A DNA stretch of 64,000 bases, taken from assembly GCF_963855985.1 (NCBI RefSeq), contig NC_087112.1, positions 7,008,501-7,072,500 on the forward strand, written 5' to 3'. A program made the position numbers and the translations under genes. This document shows, in pieces, positions 33,543-46,000 of this stretch. Below the pieces are notes generated by a model, which did no database searches, was not told the DNA's origin, and saw only the letters and a program-made list of their open reading frames with translations. Source of the DNA: Ostrinia nubilalis. Lineage: Eukaryota; Arthropoda; Insecta; Lepidoptera; Crambidae. Every line of letters begins with the position of its first letter. Positions within the stretch are counted from its first letter, which is position 1.

Positions 33543-36500
33543 ATGGGGGTGACCGACGACTTGGCCCCAAGCTTCACCCAGAAGCCGCAACTGCGCCAGG
33601 AGGATGACGGGAACAAACTCATCTTCGAGTGCCAGCTGCTGGCCTCTCCGAAACCGGAGATATGCTGGTACAGAAGCGACGAACTCCTCAAAGAGGATAC
33701 TAGGACTAAGTTTAAGTGAGTATTGTTGGTTTTGTTTGGCATATGTGCAGAGATGAGTGTCAAGATGTGGTCAGAGATGCACGAAACGTGCGTTTAACAA
33801 AATGACAATTTAAACTGGTGTTCAGCGCGCGTTTAACTTTGTGAAAGTTGTTTAAAAGTTCGATTACGATAAATTGCATTAATTAATCAGTGGCAAGGTG
33901 TTTAAAAAACATTTGTATGTAGGTACAAATCGTACAAACATGGTGATGCATATCTTGACACATGTTTGTGAACGGCAATAGAGTGATTTGTAAGTATGTG
34001 TCTGTCTGTCACAGGCAGTTTTCTGAGAAATTATTATAAACTACCAACTAGTATATTATAGGTTACACAAAATTCTTGTACTTGAAGACTTAACTTAAAA
34101 TTATTTAATATTTAATTTATTATTTAATTATTGTTTGGTGATTGTTTGTCAATGAAACTAAGTATTGCTAATGAAGAACTTGACCCATATAATTATTTTC
34201 GTGTCGCTGGACAGATTCTAAACAATAATGAGCATTATTGTTAGCAGCTCGTATAGTTGAGATTTTCTTGCATTTAATTACGGTAAGTAGTTATTCTGCA
34301 CACAAATGTGATATTTTGACTGCAATGACTGCAATTTGAGAAAAAATAAATGAAATACAAAAATGTTACTCAAAAGTGTTGATATTTGTAATGTACAATT
34401 TATTATGTACTATCGGCCACAGTTCCGGCCATGTCGTCTCGTTCTATCGCAATCAATGAGAGCGAGAGAAAAAAACGGAATACATAATATTTATAACGTT
34501 TTTGTCCTTTGAAATATTTTATCATTCATAAAGCATTTTTTATTTATTTATGTGTTTACAAAAGTATCGTGGTGATACTTTTGGGTCAATAGTCAGACGT
34601 CACCTTGGTTTTGGACAATTTGTTTGATCAACCGCTTCCTTTGATGCAACGATTGAAGCCAAACAAGCGGTCGGTTGACACACTTGGCAGCCAGGCCAAT
34701 GGTAGGTGATAGAAAAAGTTAGAGGCACACATAGAGACGATGCGATGATGGTAAACATGTGCAGTCGACAACAGACTGAGGGCTTAGTGTGACTTTACAT
34801 CAAACGTTGTACTAGTGAGCGCGTAAAAAATGACATGAAATGTATGACGGATTGTACAGCGCCCCTAGCGGAAACTTTCAAGAACTAAAGTTATCATACA
34901 TTTCTTTAACGCACTCACTATTGACGACGTTAGATGTAAACTCACACTAAGCCGTCAATACATTTTTGTGATAAAAATCGCACATTATTACTACATTATA
35001 AGATGCCTCAATCTAGAGCTTAATATGCCGTTATCTGTACTTACAAGAGTTAATTAATTGCACGTGACTGCGAGGATAAATAAAACATCGATGTATTTTC
35101 ACCGGATGCTTTGTAATTCGTTTGTACGTTGATGGATTTTATCTGCAACAAACAAACAATGTACATTTATTAAAAAGCATAATCACTCGGAAATGCCAGA
35201 TTTTTGAATATTTTACTATTAAATTGTTCAATTACAGTAAAAAACAGTTTTTGAAATATAATTCAGCATTCATTTCGAACTTCGTAGTATGAATTGCTAC
35301 GGCCACTACGCCGTAGTAGCGCGTAGGTCCCGGCACAGCTACGAAATTACTACGATGCTACGAATCCATTCGCTTGTAGCAACTTCAACATAAAAATGTT
35401 TATTGCTCTCATTAAACCTAAATATTGTATCATTGTATAGTACATTTGTTTTATGTCATCTACTAAATTCTGAGTAAGTTAATGTTGATTTATTCAATTC
35501 ATATTATGATTTAGTATTGTTGTGAAAAAATAAAACGATTTTTACTACAGATTTAAAATGATATTTTCGTATGTCAAACTTTTGCTATCTTGATGATTGT
35601 TTCTGAATATTTGGCTATCAACGCTATTTAGTTAGAGAAATCGACATAACTAACTACCATTTTAACCATAATAATATCTTGAAATGGCTGCCACTCAAAA
35701 CATTTGCATAATGACTATAATAAAATCAAATTAGGTTTGCTAACCATGAAATCTTAAAACTAGCACATAATCCATTGAGAACATTAAACCAAAACCGTAA
35801 AATATACTCGTGTTAGACGAACCGTTAAATTTTAACCGTGAAGTTTTGAACCGGTTCCAAGATCTGTCGCCGACAGATGTTATCGTGTTAACATTCTGTT
35901 GCAGTTGTTGAATTGTCATAACGATACATCATTCGTTTAATATTTTGTGTTGTTATATTACTATTTTTCTCGCGGGCAGATGGCAACATTGTTGCAAATG
36001 CAAACATCCTATTACCAAACATCCATTCTAAAAAATCGAATACCTTAGTGTGATATATAGCAAGTTTGAACCCCTTTTTAACAAGCAGATTTAGAATCAT
36101 GATATTTATTTAGAAAATAATATTTTATTTACTAACGATATCCCAAACATTAAATCATTACTAAATAATGTTGCTACTTTTTTTCTTTCTATATTTTCTG
36201 TCCAACATAGTACATCGTCAAATGATACGTATCTAACCATTTAGTTTTATTGAAAAAAAAAACACACCGATTAAATGCTGTTGAATGATTGTTAAACAAA
36301 TAAATAAATAAATGATACTTTAAGATTAACGCAGTTTGGCATCTCCATAATATTACTCAACGTTAAAATTATCACTTCACGGGATTTATTGCAACAATAT
36401 CTATTTTAACGGTAAATAATATTTACCCTCCCGACGTTTCGGCTCGGTTGCACGAGTCATGGTCGCGGGCAGACTGAAGAGATGCGGCGTCGTCTGCTCC

Positions 36501-37056
36501 GGCGCGATGAGTTTTCTGAGATGAGATGACTCGTGCAACCGAGCCGAAACGTCGGGAGGGTAAATATTATTTACCGTTAAAATAGATATTGTTGCAATAA
36601 ATCCCGTGAAGTGATAATTTTATAGTAAAAAATGCAACATAACAGTTTAAAATATTACTCAACGTTGTTTTCAAGTACTAGTTTTTAACATGCGTTTAGG
36701 TATTCTTTTAGAGGTTCACATTTGAATTGATTTTGGATCTTAACCTAAGATACTAAAGTTGTAAGTTTTTAAAAAAGTGGAGGAGTATTCTTTTATTTAC
36801 TCCCTTAACTGGCAAGCAATGTCCTAGTTTTAGAATCTTAACCTAACATAATAAAGTTTAAAATCAAGTGGCAACTGAAATCTTGAGGGTTTAATCGTTC
36901 TCCTCGCCATCTTCAGGATCCAGAGCATCGCCAACAACAAGTTCCTGGTGGTGCTCGAGCTGGACGACGTGATCGAGAGCGACGCGGGGCTCTACAAAGT
37001 TAAGGCCAAGAACAAGATGGGCGAGGTGGCCGCCTCCATCAACCTTAACTTCAGCC
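33543..37056 (+). CDS. bt: Projectin Ig domain 1 (exons 1-2)
   Basis: Exon 1 (33543-33715) gives the start and strands [22 protein letters not shown] with the first Ig cysteine, and the core Trp in EICWYR. A phase-2 intron of 3.2 kb follows. Exon 2 (36917-37056) gives strands D-G, with [19 protein letters not shown] and [14 protein letters not shown]. The second conserved cysteine is replaced by Val (LYKV), which is common in muscle I-set domains. The intron contains a MITE, a perfect foldback and other repeats. Confidence 0.9.
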
Positions 37057-40000
37057 GTGAGTACCAAGCCTTAATTTTTTTTCGGGGAAAAAATACATTG
37101 AGTGGCATACCTACCCTGCGGGACCAGGGTAGGTTATGTGGGGCTCACCAAGTCAGTAGGACAAAGGCATACCCACTGAAAAGACCCCGGTGCTCCGTCA
37201 TTCGCTTAAGTGGGAAGAAACTGTGGGATTCCGAACAAAGCCTTCACTACCACAGTCCGGCCACATAAGGTCGGCATAAACAGTAATAAGTACCTACGCG
37301 TCCATTTGTCATTGAAAAAACATGTGCTTTTTCTTATGTCAAATCGACTCTGTTGCAAATCAACAATGATACCTTGATACCAAACCCTTAGATTGCAAGT
37401 ATTGCAACCAAACTCTTTCAAGAATCAATTACTTTTCTGTAAAGTTCACCAAGTTATACTTACAAATACAACTTGTAAACATTCACTGTCGAGAACTGAT
37501 GGTCTCAGTTTAGTTTCTTAAATTAGGGAATACTTTAACTTCTACAAAGTAATTAATATTGGAACCTGAGTATAAATATTCAGGACTTCAAACCGTAGAG
37601 CATGTCACGTAGGTACTTAACTTTATTGGAACGTAATATCAGCTTAAATGTAAAGCCTTCGCATTAAAAACATGACAGATTACGTTACCTACAATGAATG
37701 TACTGAACAAAACATTGTCACTTACATTCACCGTAATCCTACACTGTGCCAATAAAAATACCTTCACAAATAACGGCGTTAGTCATAGTCCGAAATAAAT
37801 GTCTGCAAAAAATCGTCGCTGGTGATCCCACGCCCGTCGTGAGCCAAGATGCGCCGGCGCACGTCGCCACCGCACAACAAACGTGGAGGCAGTAGGACTT
37901 ATCCTGTTAATTATAGAAAAAAAAATACAAAACGTAAAAACTAAACTACAAACTGAAAGTAAACAGTCACTTTAACAAAAACTGCCGATTTATGCGAGTG
38001 TGATATTTTATGTTTTAACACACATTTTATATTTTATAAAGCATATTTATATTTTATAAAGCATATTTATATTTTATAAAGCATAAATAATATTATTTTG
38101 CAATTAGGCCTTTAAAAAGCGCTTTAACCCGACCCAATAACTTTCACTCTTCTTTTCAAAAGAACGGAGATGACCTATACGATATGATTTTGGTGTCCAT
38201 ACTTGCATGATAAGCTTTTAATAGAGTCGGAAATATGCGAAGGTAAACATCTTATTGTGCTTGGTCGATGTCGAAATTAAGCTTCCTGAATCAGTTTAAG
38301 TATACCTAGTAGGTACCACTTAAAGCACAAAAAAATCATGCAAGGATAAAAAAGTCCATTTTTTAAGCCAGAAAGTTTTAGAGTAAACCCTCTGAAACGA
38401 CACGCATTGTAGCCCACCCGTCAGAATTGTATCACTTTTCACTTACGACAATCGTCAGACATGTTAGACGTTGTAAACATGAAAACTATGACGAAAATTG
38501 ATGATTACTCATTACAGTGGTATGAATACACTTTAGACTTGACGCGAGTGTATATTTATAGTCATTTGTCATATGAAGTCTGGGAAAATAGGGCGAAGAA
38601 ATCTTGTTACAGCTTTGTAAATAAGGTCTTATGAATGAAGACGTATTTAGACTTGGAATGCTTTAGTGGTGATACAAGCCACTATCAAACTCTAAATAAA
38701 CGAAAAGTGATTTTTATTTATTTTTTATTTTACAAGCTAAACAATACAGTGTAAAAACTATGAAGACTAACATTTTAGAAAACTTATAACCATTAAATGC
38801 TTGTTTATCAATAAACAAAAATAGAAAAGAAGTTACCAAGCCAAAGTTACCTGCTAGCATTTAAATTAAAGTTTGCTACAAAAAAGCACCTTTCAAGAAT
38901 ATAATAATACCTACTTTGTTAATGATATTTTAAAACAACAAAATTCAGCAATGTTTCTAAGATCACAACAAACATAGTTAGCTTAAGATAAACTAGCAAA
39001 AAGGTCAGCTAATGTAGATCATCTCCACATTAGTTTGAAGCTAAACACATGGTCATTCTCATCTTCAGACCTTTATCAGCTTTTTGGGGTTCACTCTCTA
39101 AATTAATTCTCTCCAGAAAGAGCATTGCCCTGAATAGACATGTTGACACCACCACTCAATTGACGTACTTTTTAAAACTGTCAAAACGAAAATCTCCCAT
39201 AGATTTTGTATGGCACTACAAGCAAGTGACGTCACTATTTTGTCAACTCAAATAAACTACTTTTTTCAATTACAATGCGACCAAAAATCGTAATTTACAG
39301 GTAAATTAAAATTAATGAAGTTTTTAAGACCAGAATGAAGTGTCTTTTTAGAAAAGTTGTGATTTCGAATTATTGGAGAATGGTGTCAAACTGTCCATTT
39401 TACAGAATTTTGTTCCTAAAACTTCTCACCTAATCTTGGATACTCAATTCCATAGCTAAAATCCAAGGAATTCTTGCAATCCGGTTATCAATGATCCGAA
39501 TGTTTACGTCTGGTTTCCGAGAGTGATAAACATTGGGTATCTGCTCTAGATCTGGTTCTATTTGTGTTGTGAAGGATTCCACAACTATTCCTTAGCTGAA
39601 CAAACTTTAAGATATACAAAACTAATTGCTTTGTTTTTATTTTCAGCCGCTGACGAGGAAAAACAGAAGTGAGTATCAACCGAATTCTTTGATACAATAT
39701 TTCTAGAGTTGTGTGTAAAAGTGTCATTTTTCCTAAAGTACCTACTTATAAGTTGCAAAAACTATATACACAACAAAGATAGACGCAACTCATGTTGTGC
39801 CACTCGATGTAAGCCTGATCTATCAGTTTTTTAAACAAAACTTCTATTTAGAGCGATTCAAAGCTCTTTATTTTAGATTTCACATTTGATTATCCCTTTC
39901 AAACTTAATTCTGGTACAGTCAGCATCAAATAAAGATACACAAAGTGCCCAAAAAGTTATCAATGTACACAATCTTATTCCAGTTGTAACAAAGATGTAT

Positions 40001-43000
40001 TGCGAACGTATTGGTTACTTTGGGTGGCACGAACTAAATGACGCTGTTTGTACCTAGAAGTGTCACGGCTAGATTATTATTCAAGTTAATGGTTTTTCTT
40101 CGATCATTTTCAGACAAGTGGACGGGAAAGCGCCTACGTTCGCGAAAAAGCCGGCCATCAGGCAGGAAGACGATGGCAAGCGGCTCATATTCGAGTGCCG
40201 CATCGAGGCCGAGCCGGTGCCCAGTGTGGCGTGGTTCCACAACACTAGCGAGGTCAAACCCGGAGCCAGGCATAAGGTAAACACCGTTATACCCTACACA
40301 AAAGGTTCAAATTCATATGCTTGAACAAGGTTGCTACACCAAAGGCAAGTGTCAATGCCAGACGCAACATCAGGGATAATAGTAAGGTGACCAAAGCACA
40401 TTGTTCCTTCCTTGCCTTCTTAAAGTCCTCGGTCCACAGAGCAAATTATACTAAGTTTTTAGATTAGGTTACATTCGAGGACCGAATCCAAAACCTCTTA
40501 GTAAAGAGAATATATAAACTCTCCAACTACAAGCCTAATATTAGAGTTAAACGTCAGGATAAAAACAATCATGAAAAATGTGCTACACTCCACATACTGT
40601 CACCTTACAAATCTGGAGAGCATGGTATAAATAGGCAAACTTATGTAACAGTTAATGACACTCAAACAAGTCACCGATCAGAAATAGACACTAATTAAGA
40701 ACAAGACTAGCGTAATGAGAGAAAAGCTTTTAAAAACGTAAAAATAAAAACGAGAATGGCTGCCATAGTCGAACCTATTTAAAGAGTTCAGAGATGGCCT
40801 TGACCCCGATCTACTTGGCTAGAGGCGGCACCAGGTGTTCATAGTACAGGGTGACCTTATGACCCAATTTTGTCTATTAATTTATTGGCCAATCAATGAT
40901 TCTGTCATCAATTTACTTTCAGAAGCTTTTTTTTCTATTTTGACGACTTTTAATTTGGAACTTGAACTTATTTCTTTTAAAAGACAAATGCATTGTGTAG
41001 TTACGTTGTTAGGTTTATAGTGTCTATTATATTCATGATGAGCTGTATCGACCTTCAAGTTGCAATTCAGTTTAACCAATTCTTTTAAAAAAAATTATCA
41101 ATTCAAATGAATGCAGCTTTATTATTAGTATAGTTCAGCACCTCTTCATCTACATCTGCTACTTCCGAGACTTTACATGCTCACTTTGGTTAGACTACGA
41201 TTTTGATATCTATCTATCAAGAAGAATGAGGTATTTCCATTTCTAAATCCAGAAATACAGCGTTTTTTTTATTTTTCTACAGTTGACAGTAAGCAAAGAG
41301 GGGAAGTCATATTATGCCTCGCTCGAAATCAGCAACGTGACAGTGGAGGACGCTGGCAAGTACCGCGTGACGGCCAAGAACGAACTTGGCGAGAGCAACG
41401 CCACGATCAGCTTAAACTTCGACAGTGAGTAACTGACACTATACCTACATATATTGATGATACCTCACGTGATGATGATTCAGGAAATGCTTTTGATCAC
41501 TTTGAAGATATAGGAGTCATTAATAATGACGAATTTGTAGTAACAGACATTATACTTATTGAATCTGATGATGCTTCATGTGTTGATGATGATTCAGATG
41601 ATGTTAATGGTTATTTTGAAGATGTAACCAGTGATGTAGGTGTCAAAACGTTAATGATCACTTTGATGATATAAACAGTGATTTACATGTTGGACTTGTT
41701 GTAACACATAAACGTTACTTGAAAACTAATTGATATGGTAGTTCTTATTACAATGAAAAATACACTTATGTTGATCGTATTAATTTGTTGTTAGAGTTAC
41801 AAGCTTAAGTTTTTAACATTTGCGTTATTGTTTTGTGTGATCCTAATCCTTAATTTTTTATAGATTTATTTTTGTCAGTAATCGTAGAATTTGCAGCAAA
41901 GCTTTTGTAATCATCGACTAATTCTATCGAATTATCAATTACTCTACAATAATACACTAGAATTCTACGTAAATTACGAAACGCTGTTTTGTGATTATCT
42001 TAATTTAAGATGTTTTCTTAATGTCTAATAAATACTTCGTTTCTAGACTTACACATATTTACACTCTGCACTTACACTACTACACAATCTATAGATTTAT
42101 TTTTATTTACGTTTTATTAAACACATTTTACACCAACACTATTCTCACGTATGCTGATTTATGTCGTATCCTAATTATATTTATTAGCATGTATTTATTT
42201 AATTATTAATGGTTACGTACAAACTTTGACTATCATCGTTTTCACGTTGTTTATTTGCTACCATGCTTTTATTAACAAATAACTTTCCCGCATTAGTTTT
42301 GGTAGTTAGAAATAATATGCAATTTGTGCTTCAGCAATTGCACATAACGAAAACTTTAACAGGCGACTGTAATGCGTACTGATATTAGATTGGACGTAGA
42401 TTCAAGAAATTACACGTTAATATGAATTTATATTATATTTATCTATTGGACTACTATCTATTTCTTATAATACTCCTCAATTAACTTTATTAAATGCCAA
42501 AATTAATATTGGTTTATGATTAATCTCACACGAAACTAAAAGAAAACATCTTAAATTTAACGTCATTGGAAAAGCTGCTGCAAGTGATCGGATTTATGAC
42601 AAATGTTTTAAAACTGACACTAATACCTGAGTTCACAATGTAGGCGACGAAGCGCCCGTGCCTGAGGACTTTATCAAACCGACATTCACGGAGAGACCCG
42701 TCATCAGGCAATCGGAAGATGGTACCAAAATCACTTTCGAATGCAGATGCGTTGGCAAACCGAAACCAACCATTGCATGGTAAGATCCCACAACACATGT
42801 TAGCAAACACAACAAAACAGAATACACCATTAATGTCTTATCGTCAATGATTCAGGTACCATGGAAAAAAATTAATAAAAGAAAGTAGTCGATACAAAAT
42901 CACACTAGAAGAGGACCAAACGTTATACCACATGGCGCGGCTAGAAATCTTAGGCGTAGAGAATTCGGACAGAGGAGAATACAGGGCATTGGCGAAAAAC

Positions 43001-46000
43001 AAACACGGTGAAGGCGTAGCAAAAATTAACTTAAATTTCGAGGGTGGAGACAAACCTAAGTATGCACCTTCTCATTTTAAAATTGTATTCTTATGATAGG
43101 GCTGCTATTAAAATTTTATGTTTTGAACAGAATCCCCGATGGTAAAGCACCGAGGTTTCCTAAAAAGCCAACAATTAGACAAGAGGGTGATGTGTTAATA
43201 ATGGAATGTGTATTAGAAGCATATCCCCTACCAGATATCACGTGGTTTCACGGAGATAAAGAAATCAAAGATGGGGCCAAAATGAAGATGTCTAGAAAGG
43301 CAATTGGAAAAGATACGTTTAATCTGACCTTAGAAATTTTAAGCCCCACCAGGGAAGATGGTGGGAACTATAGATGTAATGCCTTCAACTTGTTTGGCGA
43401 GAGTAATGCGAATATTGCTCTCAACTTCCAAGGTAAAACAGGATTTTAATGTCTTTACAAATGTAACACGTACGCATACAGTAGCAATAGCATGTAAGGC
43501 TTTAAGCTTATGGGCTGCATGAAGCTTCATAAATAAACAAATACATTTAATTCATGTAAGTAGTAAAATAAAAACGTGTTTTTTCTTAGGTGGGGATGAC
43601 GAAAATGGTTTCGCACCGTCGTTTGTGGAGAAACCCCGAATCATTCCCAACGAAGACGGAACACTTATCACAATGCGTTGTGTATGTAAGGCCAAGCCGG
43701 CGGCTGAAGTCACGTGGTACCGAGGGACGACGGTCATTAAGGCTAGCAGCAAAATTGAAATCAAATCGAGTTTAATGGAAGAAGACATATACGAATTGGT
43801 GTTGCTTTTGGCAAACCCGACATCAGCGGATGGTGGCGCATACCGCTGTCATGTCAAGAACGAATATGGCGAAAGCAACGCTAATCTGAACTTGAACATT
43901 GAGGCTGAACCAGAACCAGAAGGTGAAGGCCCAACGTTTGTCGAAAAGCCTACTATTCAATCAAAGGACAACGGCAAACTAGTTATAATGGGATGCAAGG
44001 TCAAGGCTAGCCCGAAACCGACGATCGTGTGGTACCACGAAGGCAAAGAAATCAGGGACTCGTCGAAAATTAAGACCAGGGTCGAGGTCAAAGAAGACAT
44101 TTACACAATAATATTGGAACTTATTGATCCTGGTATTGAAGACTCCGGATTGTATAAATGCAATATCAAAAATGAACTTGGGGAGCTCAATGCAAATCTT
44201 ACGCTCAATATTGAAAGTAAGCTTATTACAATATATTTATACCGCAATCTGATATCAATAAAGTAGTTAATTAATTACTAATAAATATAATTTTCTTTAC
44301 AGTCATTCCAGTTATCAAAGAGAAACCAAAGATCATTAAGATAATTAAAAAGAAGACTGTTATTGTTGAATGTAAAGTATTAAGTAAATTTGCACCTGCT
44401 TGCACTTGGTTCAAGGAATCAAGCGCTGTCAAAGAGGACTCAAGGCACACTGTGCTTATTGAACCTCTGAGAGAAGTAAGTCCATACCTACCTTTATTTG
44501 GTATCTCATAAAATGTAACTGTCTTCTGTCTTCAATGGTTTATTTATTTTATTAATTGTTAATTTCAGGGCGAATTCACAGTCAAATTGGAAATTTCGAA
44601 TGTTTCACAACATGACAAAGGATCTTACAAACTCGTCGCTAAGAACGAGAAGGGTGAAGCGACGTCACAACAAGTCGAAATCACGGACATACCTGAAGAA
44701 AAGGGAGACAAACCCCAGATCATCAAGCACTTCAGGAGTTTGGTAAGTATCTAGGTACAATCTACATACTTCTCTTTCAAAACCTTGTGAAAGATTTCTG
44801 CAGAAATGTGAATTAATGTTACTTTTTTCTTCAGGCCAAGAAAGAAAACGAGGAAGCTGAGTTCGTGGCCGTGCTCAAGACATCAGACCAGTCTTGCAGA
44901 TGCACATGGTACAAGAACTCTACTGTAATCAGGGATTCCTCCGAAATCAACACGTCCTTCGATGGAACGAACGCCAGATTAATCATCAGGAAGGTTACGT
45001 CGAAGTACGTTGCGAACTACAGAGTCGTTATCAAGAACGAGTTTGGTGAAGATGAGTCGAGTGCTGACTTGACCATCGTTGAGGAAAAGGTATGTATTTA
45101 AAAGTAATCTTTAAAGACAGATTATGTACCCTAATTTTTCATTCTTACATATCATTAATTCAAATGCATTATTTAGAAAAAGAAGAAGGAGGAAGAGGAA
45201 GAAGAAACAACTGTAATTGAGGAATCAGAAGAAGAAATGTCGATAGTAGAAGAAAAGTCTGTTATCGAAGAAAACCACGTTGAGGAGAAAAAGAAGGTAA
45301 GTAATTTTAAATTATCATTATACTTAACTGTTGCATTGGTACTCCTAACTAATTTAATAATCTATAAGAAAAGGGTCCTCAATGGCACAAAATAGGTTGA
45401 CTATAATAGGATTTCTGATAAGAAACTTGAGTCTTTTTATTGCGACTTGTGATTACAAATGAATGAATTTTAATGTAGGAAGAAGAAAAGAAAATGTCGG
45501 CCAAGAAGGTTGTCAAGAAAGAAGAAGTAAAGGTTGAGCAATCTCAACAAGAAATTGAAATAGATGCTAAGAAATCTGAAACAAAGATGGAAGCAAAGAA
45601 AGTTTCCAAGAAAGAAGAAGTCGTTTCAAAACAATCTGAAATGGAAGTTGAAGAAGCCAAGAAAGTTCTTGAGAAGAAAACTGCTAAGACAGAAGAAGAG
45701 AAGAAAGCTCTTCTCGAGAAGATTGAAAAGAAGAAAACAGAATCCGAACCTGAGGCTAAAATTGAAGGCATTCCAAAACTCAAACCGGTCAAACCCAAGG
45801 AAGAACCAGTTGAGGAAAAGAAAGAGGCCGCTAAAAAGACTGAAAAAACTGAAAAGAAGGTCGTCAAAAAGAAGGTTGTTGCAAAGAAAGAGGAGGTAAG
45901 TGACATTTTTCAGCTGCACATAGAGCAATGTAAAAAAAGCTTTAAAACATTGTTATAGAGAAATATAACTATACCACAGAACTTTAGTAATTGTTAATTA

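Noticed and set aside
41455..41590. GAT-rich repeats in intron 5 as an ordinary microsatellite
   Set aside because: The blocks are longer, diverged and keep an open frame, so I reported them as a finding, though chance remains possible.
45544..45928. Long Ser/Phe-rich open frames on the minus strand opposite the first PEVK exons
   Set aside because: They are shadows of purine-rich Glu/Lys codons on the coding strand; GAA/AAG-rich DNA lacks stops in several frames.
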